Shown here: in pieces, positions 1 through 8,963 of the stretch
Layout of the letters: each line of letters starts with the position of its first letter
How positions within the stretch are numbered: the stretch's first letter is position 1
NCBI RefSeq assembly: GCF_014861485.1
Contig: NZ_JACZHT010000004.1
Location: forward strand, 124,001 to 188,000
Direction of reading: 5' to 3'
Source of the DNA: Phaeovibrio sulfidiphilus
GTDB lineage: Bacteria; Pseudomonadota; Alphaproteobacteria; Rhodospirillales; Rhodospirillaceae
DNA length: 64,000 nucleotides
The notes under the pieces: model-generated
The model's input: the letters and a program-made list of their open reading frames with translations, nothing else
What the model was told of the DNA's origin: nothing
The model's database searches: none
Made by a program: the position numbers and the translations under genes

Positions 1-1265
1 ACGGATCCTACAAGACGGCTCCGGCCATGGTGGACTTTGTCGCGAACATGCGCGCAAGCGGCGGAACCGCCCACGTCATGGGCCTGGTGTCCCCGGGCGG
101 CGTCCACTCCCATCAGAAGCACATGTCCGCCATGGCCCGCTACCTGGCGGAGCAGGGCATTCCGGTGAAGGTCCACGCGTTCCTTGACGGCCGCGACACG
201 CCGCCGCGCTCGGCCCCCGGCTTCCTGAAAACCTTCATGGAGGACGCCGGCGACCAGGTTCCCGTCGTGACCGTGACCGGGCGTTTCTACGCCATGGACC
301 GGGACAACCGGTGGGACCGGGTGGAGCAGGCCTGGAAGGCCATGGTCCGGGGCGAGGGGCAGCCCGCGTCCGACGCGATTTCGGCGGTTGAGTCCTTTTA
401 CGCGACCCACGACAAGGGCGACGAGTTTGTCATTCCCGCGGTGATCGGCGACTACCGCGGCATGGCGGACGGTGACGGCATTTTCTGCGTCAACTTCCGT
501 TCGGATCGGGCGCGCGAGATCACGCGGGCGCTTCTCCAGCCCGGGTTCGCCTGCTTCCCGGTAGCCAACCCGAAGTTTGCCGCCGCCATGTCCATGACCG
601 AGTACTCCGCCGAGCACAACGCCTTCATGAGCGTGCTGTTCCCGCCCGAGTCCCTGAAGAACATCCTGGGGCAGGTTCTTGCGGACCATCATCTGACCCA
701 GCTCCGCCTGGCCGAGACCGAGAAATACGCCCACGTGACCTTCTTCTTCAACGGCGGGCAGGAGACCTGTTTCGAGGGCGAGGAGCGCATTCTTGTCCCC
801 AGCCCCAAGGTGCCCACCTATGACCTCCAGCCGGAGATGTCGGCTCCCGAGGTGGCCGGAAAGCTTGTGGAGGCCATCGAGAGCGGTCGCTTCGACGTGA
901 TTATCGTCAACTTTGCGAACGGGGACATGGTCGGGCATACGGGCATTCTCGAGGCTGCGGAAAAGGCCGCCGAGGCCGTGGATGCGGCCCTGTCCCGCGT
1001 GGTTCCGGCCCTGGAGAAGGTGGGCGGCTCCATGCTGCTGACGGCGGATCACGGCAACGCGGAACTGATGCGCGATCCCGAGACCGGACAGCCCTACACG
1101 GCCCACACCACGTTCCCGGTGGATCTGCTTTTGATCAACGCCCCCGAGGGGGTTGGCCTGAAGGACGGGGGCCGGCTGGCGGATCTTGCGCCGACCCTCC
1201 TGGACCTGATCCAGGTGAAGCAGCCCGCCGAGATGACGGGGCGCTCCCTTCTGCGCCGCGACTGA
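1..1265 (+). CDS. gpmI: 2,3-bisphosphoglycerate-independent phosphoglycerate mutase, 5' truncated by the window
   Basis: This enzyme interconverts 3- and 2-phosphoglycerate in glycolysis and gluconeogenesis, in the cytoplasm, using two Mn ions. The reading frame is open from base 3 (GSYKTAPA precedes the first in-frame ATG at 27), so the N-terminal part lies outside the window; about 420 of the usual ~510 residues are present. Family signatures visible are HxFxDGRDTPP near the start, RFYAMDRDNRWDR, FRSDRAREITR, LRLAETEKYAHVTFFFNGG, the metal-site DMVGHTG and TADHGNAE near the C-terminus. The usual NP before DMVGHTG is NG here, a minor change. It precedes the envC-ctpA operon, an arrangement common in alphaproteobacteria. 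Confidence 0.96.
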   Translation, partial: GSYKTAPAMVDFVANMRASGGTAHVMGLVSPGGVHSHQKHMSAMARYLAEQGIPVKVHAFLDGRDTPPRSAPGFLKTFMEDAGDQVPVVTVTGRFYAMDRDNRWDRVEQAWKAMVRGEGQPASDAISAVESFYATHDKGDEFVIPAVIGDYRGMADGDGIFCVNFRSDRAREITRALLQPGFACFPVANPKFAAAMSMTEYSAEHNAFMSVLFPPESLKNILGQVLADHHLTQLRLAETEKYAHVTFFFNGGQETCFEGEERILVPSPKVPTYDLQPEMSAPEVAGKLVEAIESGRFDVIIVNFANGDMVGHTGILEAAEKAAEAVDAALSRVVPALEKVGGSMLLTADHGNAELMRDPETGQPYTAHTTFPVDLLLINAPEGVGLKDGGRLADLAPTLLDLIQVKQPAEMTGRSLLRRD

Positions 1266-1318
1266 CGGCTGCTGTGACCCGCGGGCCGGGGCGTCTCCCG
1301 GCTCCGTCTGATCCGTTT

Positions 1319-1345
1319 CCCCGCCCCTGATGCCCGGGGGCGGGG
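1319..1345 (+). terminator. Terminator-like GC hairpin after gpmI
   Basis: A perfect 9-bp stem (CCCCGCCCC pairing with GGGGCGGGG) with a 9-base loop lies 54 bases after the gpmI stop codon. There is no T-tract behind it, so it may be a pause site or mRNA-stabilising hairpin rather than a true intrinsic terminator. Confidence 0.35.
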
Positions 1346-1611
1346 CTGCTGGTCCCTCCGGCTTTTGGCGCTCCCGCCGGCGGCGCCGGGGAGAGCGTGC
1401 CGGTCTGTCCGGGCCGGGCCCGGTCCGGACCCCGGGGCCGCAGCCGGGGTTAGGCGGCCCGGTTCGCACCGCCCGTTCCCGGTGCTTCGGAAAACTGGGT
1501 GGGAGTGCCGCGACACAGTGGACGGCCCGCCCTCGTGCAGGCACAATGCAGTGCGATTCGAATCAACGCAGTGCCAGGGCGCCGGTCCGCACGCTGCGGG
1601 CGCTTTGCGAC

Positions 1612-1668
1612 CCCGCCGACCCGACCTGACCTAACCTGACCAACCTGACCCTGCCGACCCGACCGACA
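1612..1668. repeat. Degenerate 9-bp tandem repeat upstream of envC
   Basis: Successive copies resembling AACCTGACC run through this segment; two copies (1633-1641 and 1642-1650) are identical and neighbouring copies drift (GACCTGACC, CTGCCGACC). It ends 3 bases before the GAGGA that serves envC. Confidence 0.6.
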
Positions 1669-1684
1669 ACGAGGAATGGTGTCC

Positions 1685-3040
1685 ATGTCCACGACCACAG
1701 CCGCCCAGTTGCGCGGTGCCCGTGTCTCCGGGGGCCGGGGTGTGCCCGGGGCTCTGGCCGGTGTGCTGTTGGGGGCGGCGGTTCTGCTGCCTGCAGATCC
1801 GGCGTGGGCGGTGGACCGGCGCGACCTCCAGAATGTCGAGCAGGAGCTGAGCCGCCAGAAGGCGGAGGGCGAGCGCCTGCGCCGCGAGGCCGCCTCTGCC
1901 CAGGAGGAGGCCCGCTCCCTGTCGTCCCAGATGGTGGATCTGGCCCGCCGGATCCAGGACCAGGAGGAGGCCCTGTCCGCCCTTGAAAAGCGGCTTTCGG
2001 CCCTGAAGCGCGAGGAGCAGTCCATCCGCGATGCCCTTGCCCGGCGCCAGGATCAGACCGTCGGGGTTCTGGTGGCGGCCCAGCGCCTTGCGCTTCGCCC
2101 GGCGGAAACGCTTCTGGCCCAGCCCACGTCGCCGTCGGACACGGTCCGGGTGGCGATCCTTCTGCGGGAGGCCATTCCCCACATTCGCCGCAATGCGGAT
2201 GCCCTGACCTCCCAGCTGGGGGCGCTGCACCACCTGGACACGGCGATTCGCGCCCAGAGAGCCCAGATCCGCTCCACCGGCGACAAGATCCGCTCCCAGC
2301 ACGTGGCGCTGCAGACCCTCACCCGGGACAAGCAGTCCCGGGTTCAGGACTTGCGCCGGCGCTCGAAGGACGTGGAGCAGCGCATGGGCAGCCTCACCCG
2401 CGAGGCCAGCGACATGCGCGACCTTCTGCGCCGCCTGGACGAGGAAAAGGAACTCCAGGCCCGGGAGGAGGCCAGTCGCCGCGCCGCGCAGCAGGCCCGG
2501 GACGAGGCCGTGCGCAAAGCCGCCGAGGCGCAGCAGGCCACCGGAACCAAACCGGACAGCGGACAGGCCACGGTCTTTGTGCCGCCGCCCCCGCCCGCCC
2601 CGGATCCGTCTTCGGCCGCCCGTCCGTTTTCGGGGGCGCGGGGGGCTCTGGTGTCCCCGGCCCGCGGCGACACGGTGGCCAGCTGGGGCCAGAAACTCGA
2701 GACCGGCGAAACGGTCAAGGGCCTGCGCATCGCAACCCGGTTCGAGGCCCAGGTTGTGGCGCTCTACGACGGGCAGGTTGTTTTCGCAGGACCGTTCAAG
2801 GGATACGGCAATCTCTTGATCGTCGATCACGGCGAGGGCTATCATAGCCTGCTTGCGGGACTGGGCCGAATCGACGTGTCTGTTGGTCAGTCTCTCACCG
2901 CAGGCGAGCCGGCAGGAATCATGCCCGCATCGACGGTTAGCTCGGCGCCGCCGGTTCTCTATGTGGAATTGAGACGAAAAGGCCAACCCATCAACCCTCT
3001 TCCCTGGCTCTCGGCCAGTAAAGGCAGCACATCCGGATGA
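1685..3040 (+). CDS. envC: EnvC-like murein hydrolase activator (M23/LytM-domain protein)
   Basis: This is a periplasmic coiled-coil plus LytM protein of the EnvC type, which activates septal amidases rather than cutting peptidoglycan itself. It has about 451 residues. An N-terminal signal segment (hydrophobic stretch ending PAWA) is followed by a long Glu/Arg/Gln-rich coiled coil, a Pro/Ala linker and a C-terminal LytM domain. The zinc-site residues are largely lost: the domain retains DHGxGYHS, but the usual final His-x-His and the upstream His-x3-Asp are absent. I chose ATG 1685 because GAGGA (1671-1675) sits 9 bases upstream; ATG 1676 would directly abut it. The stop overlaps the ctpA start (ATGA), implying coupled translation. 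Confidence 0.9.
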   Translation: MSTTTAAQLRGARVSGGRGVPGALAGVLLGAAVLLPADPAWAVDRRDLQNVEQELSRQKAEGERLRREAASAQEEARSLSSQMVDLARRIQDQEEALSALEKRLSALKREEQSIRDALARRQDQTVGVLVAAQRLALRPAETLLAQPTSPSDTVRVAILLREAIPHIRRNADALTSQLGALHHLDTAIRAQRAQIRSTGDKIRSQHVALQTLTRDKQSRVQDLRRRSKDVEQRMGSLTREASDMRDLLRRLDEEKELQAREEASRRAAQQARDEAVRKAAEAQQATGTKPDSGQATVFVPPPPPAPDPSSAARPFSGARGALVSPARGDTVASWGQKLETGETVKGLRIATRFEAQVVALYDGQVVFAGPFKGYGNLLIVDHGEGYHSLLAGLGRIDVSVGQSLTAGEPAGIMPASTVSSAPPVLYVELRRKGQPINPLPWLSASKGSTSG

Positions 3041-4407
3041 AGCTCAAGACCCTGATCACCGCAGGTGCCATCGCCGTCTTCGCGTTTACGGCGGGATACT
3101 CGGTAAATACGCAGGCGTTCGCGCAAGGCGGGCGGACCTACGAACTCATGGACCTGTTTGCGGACGTTTTTGAACGCGTCAAACGGGACTACGTTGAAGA
3201 CGTCAGCGACGAAAAGCTTATCGAGGCGGCCCTGAACGGCATGCTGACCTCCCTGGATCCTCACTCGGCGTACCTGAACGCAAAGAACTTCGAGGACATG
3301 CAGATCCAGACCAAGGGGGAATTCGGCGGCCTTGGGATCGAGGTCACGATGGAGGACGGCCTGGTCAAGGTCGTCTCGCCGATCGATGACACGCCGGCGG
3401 CGCGCGCGAAGATCCAGCCCAACGACCTGATCACCCACCTGGACGGGGTGTCTGTCATGGGCATGGGCCTGACCGACGCGGTGGAGAAAATGCGCGGCAA
3501 GCCCGGCACTGACATCCGGCTCACCATTTTCCGCAAGAGCGAGGAGCGCACGTTCGACGTCACCCTGACCCGTGCGGTGATCACCATCAAGTCTGTGCGC
3601 GCCCATCTCGAGGAAGGCGACATCGCCTATATCCGCATCACCACCTTCTCGGAGAAGACCGGTGAGCGCGTGGCGAAGGCGCTGAAGGATCTTGAGAAAG
3701 AGGCCAGGAAGCCCATTCGCGGCATCATCCTTGACCTGCGCAACAACCCGGGTGGCCTTCTTGACCAGGCCGTGTCCGTGTCCGACCTGTTCCTTCAGGG
3801 CGGGGAGATTGTCTCCACCCGCTCGCGCGATCCGAACGACACCCAGCGCTTCGACGCCCGCCCGGGCGACGTGGCCGCCGGCATCCCCATGGTGGTGCTG
3901 GTGAACGGCGGTTCGGCGTCCGCCTCGGAAATCGTGGCCGGTGCGCTCCAGGATCACAAGCGCGCCACGCTGGTGGGCATGCAGACCTTCGGAAAGGGCT
4001 CGGTGCAGACCGTCATGCCGCTTCCCGGACACGGGGCCATGCGCATCACCACCGCGCGGTACTACACGCCTTCGGGCCGGTCGATCCAGGCGGTGGGCAT
4101 CACGCCCGACATTCTCCTGGACGCGGACGGCGTGGCGCACGAGCCCGTGCCTCACGGCGAGGCGCTCCTGCCCAACGCCCTCACCCAGACCGAGAACGAG
4201 CGCGTGAAGCCTGCGGCCGCTCCCGTGGCGCCCGACGCCGGCAAGAAGGGCAAGGACGGTGCCCGCCCGGATGCCGCGTCCAAGAAGGACAAGGGCGCCG
4301 CCGGTTCCGGCAAGCCGGGGCAGGACGAGAAGAAAGAGGACTTCCAGATGAAGAAGGCCATCGAACTGATCCGCAAGGGCGAGGCCCTCGGAGGTGCGGG
4401 GCAGTAA
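3037..4407 (+). CDS. ctpA: Carboxy-terminal processing protease, S41 family
   Basis: This is a periplasmic S41 serine protease with a PDZ domain that trims or degrades envelope proteins. The 456 residues run as an N-terminal signal/anchor (1-30), a PDZ domain (about 95-180) and the S41 catalytic domain (about 190-365). The last ~75 residues form a Lys/Ala/Pro-rich charged tail. The catalytic dyad is visible as Ser295 in GGSASASE and Lys320 in FGKGSVQ, 25 residues apart as in characterised family members. The start overlaps the envC stop by 4 bases, suggesting that this LytM adaptor and the protease are made together, a pairing widely conserved in alphaproteobacteria. Confidence 0.95.
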   Translation: MKLKTLITAGAIAVFAFTAGYSVNTQAFAQGGRTYELMDLFADVFERVKRDYVEDVSDEKLIEAALNGMLTSLDPHSAYLNAKNFEDMQIQTKGEFGGLGIEVTMEDGLVKVVSPIDDTPAARAKIQPNDLITHLDGVSVMGMGLTDAVEKMRGKPGTDIRLTIFRKSEERTFDVTLTRAVITIKSVRAHLEEGDIAYIRITTFSEKTGERVAKALKDLEKEARKPIRGIILDLRNNPGGLLDQAVSVSDLFLQGGEIVSTRSRDPNDTQRFDARPGDVAAGIPMVVLVNGGSASASEIVAGALQDHKRATLVGMQTFGKGSVQTVMPLPGHGAMRITTARYYTPSGRSIQAVGITPDILLDADGVAHEPVPHGEALLPNALTQTENERVKPAAAPVAPDAGKKGKDGARPDAASKKDKGAAGSGKPGQDEKKEDFQMKKAIELIRKGEALGGAGQ

Positions 4408-4441
4408 CGCCCCGCATCCTGCGCACCCCCGGGGAGGCTGA

Positions 4442-6241
4442 ATGCACCGACGTCCTGTCACATCTCAACCCGACGACGCGTCCGGCGGTGGCCTCGGGCT
4501 GCCTCCAACCCTGAAAGGGGAGTCCCGGGAGAGAAAGGACTTCGATCCGTCGGGCCTTCCCCGGTCCATGCCGGAACTGGTTCCCGGAGCCCTCGACGAC
4601 GGGCGTCCGGGAGCCCTTCGCGACGGTGGGTTCTCACCGGCGGCGGTTCCGTCCGCCCCCGGACCCCACCGGCTGCCCTATGTGCTGCTGGCGCTGGCCC
4701 TGGTCCTGTCCATCGGGCCGGGAGCGATCTGGTTCCTGCTGCATGACGACGAGGCCGCCCGGAAGAACGTCGAGATTTCCCAGATGAATGCCTCCGCCGG
4801 GGGCATCTTCAAGCCCATCGGGAGCGCCGCCGGGCGCGGCGCCGGTTCCGCGGATGACATGGGGCTGGAGGATGACCTTGATCCCGAGGCCCTGTCCAAC
4901 CTCACCAACTACGACACCAGCGCGCACGGCGATACGGCTGCGCCCGCCGGAGGCAACGGTGCGTCTGCCGGTGATGCGGATGCGCCTGCCGCCGCACCCG
5001 GGACCGCGCCCTCACCGGATGCCGGTTCCGCGGATGCGAGCCCGGCGCCGGAGCCGGGGGCGTCTTCTCCGGAGACCGGAACTGCCCACACCGCTTCGGA
5101 CCCGCAGCCCGACACGGCCGGGGCCGCCCGAGGCCCGGAGCCCCGTGCTGATGCCCCGGCTCCCGAGGCTACCCAGGCCCCTTCGCCCGCACAGCCCCCG
5201 TCGGCGGATACCGCTGCGGGTGGGGCGGTGCACGAGACCAGCCCGGTCAGCGCCCTGGCCTCCGGCGTGCCGGTCTCGGCCCCCCTTCTGCTGGCCGCCG
5301 ACTGGATCGAGACCACGGTTCCTCCGCGGGCCCTGGAGCCGGGCGAGACCCCGGGACGCATGCCGCGCTATGCGGACCTGCCCGCGCCCCTGCGGCCCCA
5401 GTCCCTGCCGCCCGCCCCCGTGGCCGACCTTGTGGAGCAGACGGACCAGGGCGCGCTTCCGGTGATTGGTCCGGGGGGGAAGACCCCGTGGCAGACCTAT
5501 GCCCGTCCCTTTGAGAACCCCAAAGACCTGCCCCGGGTGGCGATCATCCTGACGGGTCTTGGCATCAACGCCGAGGCGACAAAGGCGGCCATCTACCGCA
5601 CGCCGTCGGAAATCACCCTTGCCTTCTCGCCGTACGGATCGTCTACGGAAGACTGGATGAAGCGGGCCCGGGCTGCGGGTCACGAGACCCTGATAGAACT
5701 CTCGGTGGACGCCGCAAGCGCGAACGGCGAGCGGGTCGATCCCGGCCCCCTGGCCCTGAGGGCCGCCGCTCCGGCCGAGCAGAACGTGGCCCGCCTGCGC
5801 TCCCAGATGGTGGTGGGCGCCGGGTATGCGGGCGTCCTTCCGGCCTATGCGGGAGCCTTCACGGACTCCCCGGCCGCGTTGCGCCCGGTGCTGGCCGAGC
5901 TGAAGGAGCGCGGCCTTCTGTACATCCAGCGGGGCAGCGTCGAGGCGGTCAACGCGAATTCGGATGTGACGCCGGCCCTGAACCAGGTCATGTCCGTCCT
6001 GGATGACCCCTCCTACCAGAAGGCGATTGCCGCCCGGCTGCGGGCCCTGGAGGAGGAGGCCCTGATCAACGGCTACGCCATTGGCGTCCTGCGGGCGACC
6101 CCCCTGACCCTGGCCTGCCTTTTTGACTGGTACGATCGGCTGAACGCGCGCGGTGTGCTTCTGGCCCCCGTGTCCAGCACCGTGTCCGGTCCGGCGGTGC
6201 CCCTGCCGGTTCCGGAACCGTCCGAGGGAGAACAAAAATAA
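4442..6241 (+). CDS. YibQ-like divergent polysaccharide deacetylase family protein
   Basis: A 599-residue protein whose C-terminal ~240 residues match the divergent polysaccharide deacetylase (YibQ) family: PRVAIILTGLGINAEATKAAI, ETLIELSVDA, and a GLLYIQRGS segment. The N-terminal part is cytoplasmic and polar, followed by one membrane span (about 78-98). A low-complexity Ala/Pro/Gly/Asp linker (about 120-290) probably spans the periplasm. Function is not established; family members sit beside envC and ctpA in many genomes, which suggests a role in peptidoglycan or septal remodelling. The stop codon overlaps the rppH ATG by one base. Confidence 0.85.
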   Translation: MHRRPVTSQPDDASGGGLGLPPTLKGESRERKDFDPSGLPRSMPELVPGALDDGRPGALRDGGFSPAAVPSAPGPHRLPYVLLALALVLSIGPGAIWFLLHDDEAARKNVEISQMNASAGGIFKPIGSAAGRGAGSADDMGLEDDLDPEALSNLTNYDTSAHGDTAAPAGGNGASAGDADAPAAAPGTAPSPDAGSADASPAPEPGASSPETGTAHTASDPQPDTAGAARGPEPRADAPAPEATQAPSPAQPPSADTAAGGAVHETSPVSALASGVPVSAPLLLAADWIETTVPPRALEPGETPGRMPRYADLPAPLRPQSLPPAPVADLVEQTDQGALPVIGPGGKTPWQTYARPFENPKDLPRVAIILTGLGINAEATKAAIYRTPSEITLAFSPYGSSTEDWMKRARAAGHETLIELSVDAASANGERVDPGPLALRAAAPAEQNVARLRSQMVVGAGYAGVLPAYAGAFTDSPAALRPVLAELKERGLLYIQRGSVEAVNANSDVTPALNQVMSVLDDPSYQKAIAARLRALEEEALINGYAIGVLRATPLTLACLFDWYDRLNARGVLLAPVSSTVSGPAVPLPVPEPSEGEQK

Positions 6242-6729
6242 TGGATGATGTGTCGTCTTCTTTTTCCCACCTTCCCTACCGGCGCGGTGTGGGGATCATG
6301 CTGGTCAACGCCGAGAACCGGGTCTTCGCCGGGGAGCGCCTCGACATCCGGGGCGCCTGGCAGATGCCCCAGGGCGGGATCGACGAGGGGGAGAACCCCG
6401 TTGATGCCGTGTACCGCGAAATGGAGGAGGAGATCGGCACCCGAAAGGCCGAGATCATTGCCGAGACCCCCGATTGGCTGACCTACGACCTCCCCCGGGA
6501 GTCTGTCGGCAAGTTCTGGAAGGGCCGCTACCGGGGCCAGGCCCAGAAGTGGTTTGCCCTGCGCTTTACCGGCTCTGACGCCGACATCAATATCCAGACC
6601 GAGCACCCGGAGTTCATCGCCTGGCGCTGGATGACGCCCGTGGAGCTGAACGCGCAGATTGTTCCTTTCAAGCGCGATCTGTACGCGGCGGTCTACCGCG
6701 AGCTCGCGCCACATGTTCCGTTCCGGTAG
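6241..6729 (+). CDS. rppH: RNA pyrophosphohydrolase (Nudix)
   Basis: RppH removes pyrophosphate from the 5' end of triphosphorylated mRNA or hydrolyses dinucleoside polyphosphates, starting 5'-dependent mRNA decay in the cytoplasm. The 162 residues match the usual family length. The Nudix box is intact: G45-x5-E51-x7-R59-E60-x-E-E-E-x-G66. The family-typical N-terminus YRRGVGIMLVN and W-x-MPQGGID are present. It starts at an ATG overlapping the yibQ stop (TAATG), so it belongs to the same operon. Confidence 0.95.
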   Translation: MDDVSSSFSHLPYRRGVGIMLVNAENRVFAGERLDIRGAWQMPQGGIDEGENPVDAVYREMEEEIGTRKAEIIAETPDWLTYDLPRESVGKFWKGRYRGQAQKWFALRFTGSDADINIQTEHPEFIAWRWMTPVELNAQIVPFKRDLYAAVYRELAPHVPFR

Positions 6730-6737
6730 GCGGGGCA

Positions 6738-7661
6738 GTGTGGGAGGATTTGCCAGGCCTGTGGATCATTCCCGCCGGAGCCTTTGCCGGTGGCGTGGTC
6801 GGCTATCTTGCATGGCGGCTGTTCGTGTCCGATCCGGGGGCCGGAGACGGGGCTTCTGATCTGACCCTGTCGGCCCCCGCGCCCCGCGGGTCCGCGCCCG
6901 CGGCCGGGGGGCTCCCCCGGGATGGGGGCACGCCTGACGCACCGTCTTCGGTCGCATCCGCGGCCACGCCGTCGTCTTCGGGCGCGTCTGCGGCAGGGCC
7001 CAAATCCGGGGCCCGTCGCTCCGCCGCCGTCGGTCCGGCTTCGTTGCAGCTTCCCGAGCCGCCGCCCCTTCCGGCCCGCGTGGATCCGGCGGACGTGGCC
7101 CGCTCGCACACGGCCCGGGCCGTCCACCACGAGGCCGAGGGGGAGATCCCCCAGGCCCGGGACCACTTCCTGAAGGCCCTGTCCCTTTACGAAAGCGCGG
7201 GGGATGTGCACGGTGTGCTGCACACCTGCGACCTTCTGGCCTCCCTCCATGTGTCCGCCCGGGATGTGGCGGGGGCGGAAACCTACTGGCGCTACGCCCT
7301 ATCCCTGGCCACGGCGCGGGGCCTGCGCACCCGGGAGATCAGCCTTCTGGGGCGTCTCGGGCTGGCGGCTGCCGGCGACGGGCGCTGGGACGACGCCCGC
7401 GAACTTCTGGGCGAGGCCCTGAAGATGGAGGAGGCCGCCTGGGGCATTCCGGTGACGGACCAGCCGGACGGGCCTCCGGGGCATCACGGGGCGTCCCGCA
7501 GCCTCCCGGACACGGCCCTGGCGTTCCTGGAGCGGGCCGCCGGTCTGGCGCCCGAGGGATCGGAGTTTGCCCGGTACTGCGCCGGGGTTCTGGAGCGGGT
7601 TCGGATCCGGGTCTCTCCGGGTCTGGCCGGATCGACGGGATCCGGCAACGGCAACGGCTAG
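6738..7661 (+). CDS. TPR-repeat protein with N-terminal membrane anchor
   Basis: A 307-residue protein starting with GTG at 6738, 8 bases after rppH. Residues about 8-30 form one membrane span (IIPAGAFAGGVVGYLAWRLFV). A Pro/Ala/Ser-rich linker follows to about residue 110. TPR-like helices then appear from about 115 to 245, including HEAEGEIPQARDHFLKALSLYESAG. No catalytic motif is visible, so it is probably a protein-interaction scaffold at the inner membrane. The family is not one I can name. Co-orientation with the envC-ctpA-yibQ-rppH run suggests an envelope link, but this is inference. The ribosome binding site is weak, consistent with translational coupling. Confidence 0.65.
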   Translation: MWEDLPGLWIIPAGAFAGGVVGYLAWRLFVSDPGAGDGASDLTLSAPAPRGSAPAAGGLPRDGGTPDAPSSVASAATPSSSGASAAGPKSGARRSAAVGPASLQLPEPPPLPARVDPADVARSHTARAVHHEAEGEIPQARDHFLKALSLYESAGDVHGVLHTCDLLASLHVSARDVAGAETYWRYALSLATARGLRTREISLLGRLGLAAAGDGRWDDARELLGEALKMEEAAWGIPVTDQPDGPPGHHGASRSLPDTALAFLERAAGLAPEGSEFARYCAGVLERVRIRVSPGLAGSTGSGNGNG

Positions 7662-7679
7662 AGGAACAGAGGGCCTTTC

Positions 7680-8963
7680 ATGGTGTCCCCCACAAATAAC
7701 GGCTCCCGCTCCGCCCTGCCTCTTCCGGGCCTGGAGAACGGAGGAACCCTCAACGGCCTGTTCGTGGCCGGTCCGGGCTTTCCGGCGGTGGCGGTTCTCA
7801 TTTCCGGAACGGTCCGGCGCCTCGAGATCCGCGATCAGGACGGCTTTCTCATGGCCACCTGGGACTGGGCCGGTGTGGTGGTGGTGCGTCCGCCCCAGCC
7901 TCCGGACATGTCGGGGCTGTGCCTTGCGGACCGGCGCTTTCCCTCCCAGCAGCTTGTGGTGACGGACCCCACGCCGCCTCCGGCGCCGCCGCGACCTGCG
8001 GCCGAAACCGCGAGCGCCCTTGGCCCCGTCCCCGATCCTGGAGCGGTGCGCCGCATCATCCGGCAAAAGGCCCGCCGTCCCGGCCCCGGCCCTCACTCCG
8101 GCGCTCGGGATGCCGGGGGCCGGGCGCCCCGGGAGCGCCGGCCCATGACGGCGGTGCAAAAAGCCGTGCTGGCCTGCGTCGTGTGTGTGCTGGCGGGAAC
8201 CCTGGCTTTGGTTCCGTTCGCCCGGGATCCGGCCCAGGTCGGGCGCCTGTCCGTGCTGGTGTCCAGTGGGATGGAGGACCGGTGGGGCACCGCCCTTGTC
8301 CAGCAGCTGGAGGGCTCGGGACTTCGGGCCTGCACCGGACAGGACGGTACGGCGGTTCTGAACCGCCTGGCCCTGCATCTCGCGGCCTTCCTGGGGCCGC
8401 AGGCGACGGCGACGGTTCTGCCCGTCCACTCGGACGTGCCCCAGTGCCTTGCGCTGCCGGGGGGGCATATCGTCGTCACCGGCGCGTTTCTGAGGGCGCT
8501 GGAGTCTCCGGACGATGTGGCCGCGGCCCTGGCCCTGGCCCTGGCCCAGGGAGCCGGGCGCAGCGAGGTTTACGCGGTCTTGCGGCGCCAGGGGGTGCGG
8601 GCCCTTGCGGCGCTGGTGACCGGCGCCCACTCCGCCGGGAGCATTCGCCTCGAGACGCTGCTGCGCACGGTGCGGGCCGATCCCGATGATCTTCTGGCTG
8701 CGGACCGCACGGCGCTGACCCTTCTGCGGGGCGCCGGGTTCCGCCAGAGGGCGCTGGGTGTCCTGCTTCTGGATGCGCGGAAAAATCCCGCCTTCAACCA
8801 GCCTCTGGACGACCCCCTCCTGCGCCCCTGGGGGTACACCCAGCCCGTGTCCTCCCAGCGCATGCGGGCCCTTCATGCCGCGCCCCGGGGGGGTGAGAGC
8901 CCCATGTCCTGGACGGACTGGCAGGCGGTTCGGAGCCTCTGCGGCCCGGGGGAGGGCAACTAG
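7680..8963 (+). CDS. M48-like protein lacking the HExxH zinc site (probable pseudo-peptidase)
   Basis: A 427-residue protein with an N-terminal beta-rich domain (about 20-95), a Pro-rich linker, one membrane span (about 159-180) and a C-terminal region with the layout of M48 peptidases. The segment ALPGGHIVVTGAFLRALESPDD corresponds to the stretch that precedes the M48 HExxH. Here that site reads L286-A-L-A-Q290, and the downstream third ligand region (DLLAADRTAL) also lacks the Glu. This points to loss of catalysis. GAGGG at 7669-7673 gives a good ribosome site for ATG 7680. It probably closes the envC operon. Assignment rests on motif layout only. Confidence 0.6.
   Translation: MVSPTNNGSRSALPLPGLENGGTLNGLFVAGPGFPAVAVLISGTVRRLEIRDQDGFLMATWDWAGVVVVRPPQPPDMSGLCLADRRFPSQQLVVTDPTPPPAPPRPAAETASALGPVPDPGAVRRIIRQKARRPGPGPHSGARDAGGRAPRERRPMTAVQKAVLACVVCVLAGTLALVPFARDPAQVGRLSVLVSSGMEDRWGTALVQQLEGSGLRACTGQDGTAVLNRLALHLAAFLGPQATATVLPVHSDVPQCLALPGGHIVVTGAFLRALESPDDVAAALALALAQGAGRSEVYAVLRRQGVRALAALVTGAHSAGSIRLETLLRTVRADPDDLLAADRTALTLLRGAGFRQRALGVLLLDARKNPAFNQPLDDPLLRPWGYTQPVSSQRMRALHAAPRGGESPMSWTDWQAVRSLCGPGEGN

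Larger units (their letters stand above)
1266..1684. other. Intergenic region between gpmI and the envC operon
   Basis: No gene is supported in these ~420 bases. They hold a GC-rich hairpin just after gpmI (1319-1345), a perfect 10-bp palindrome GATTCGAATC at about 1554 flanked by two CAGTGC copies, and a degenerate 9-bp tandem repeat (1612-1668) ending just before the envC ribosome binding site. No convincing -35/-10 pair was found. Confidence 0.5.

Noticed and set aside
1550-1570. GATTCGAATC as the T-arm of a tRNA gene
   Set aside because: No acceptor, D or anticodon stem can be folded around it.
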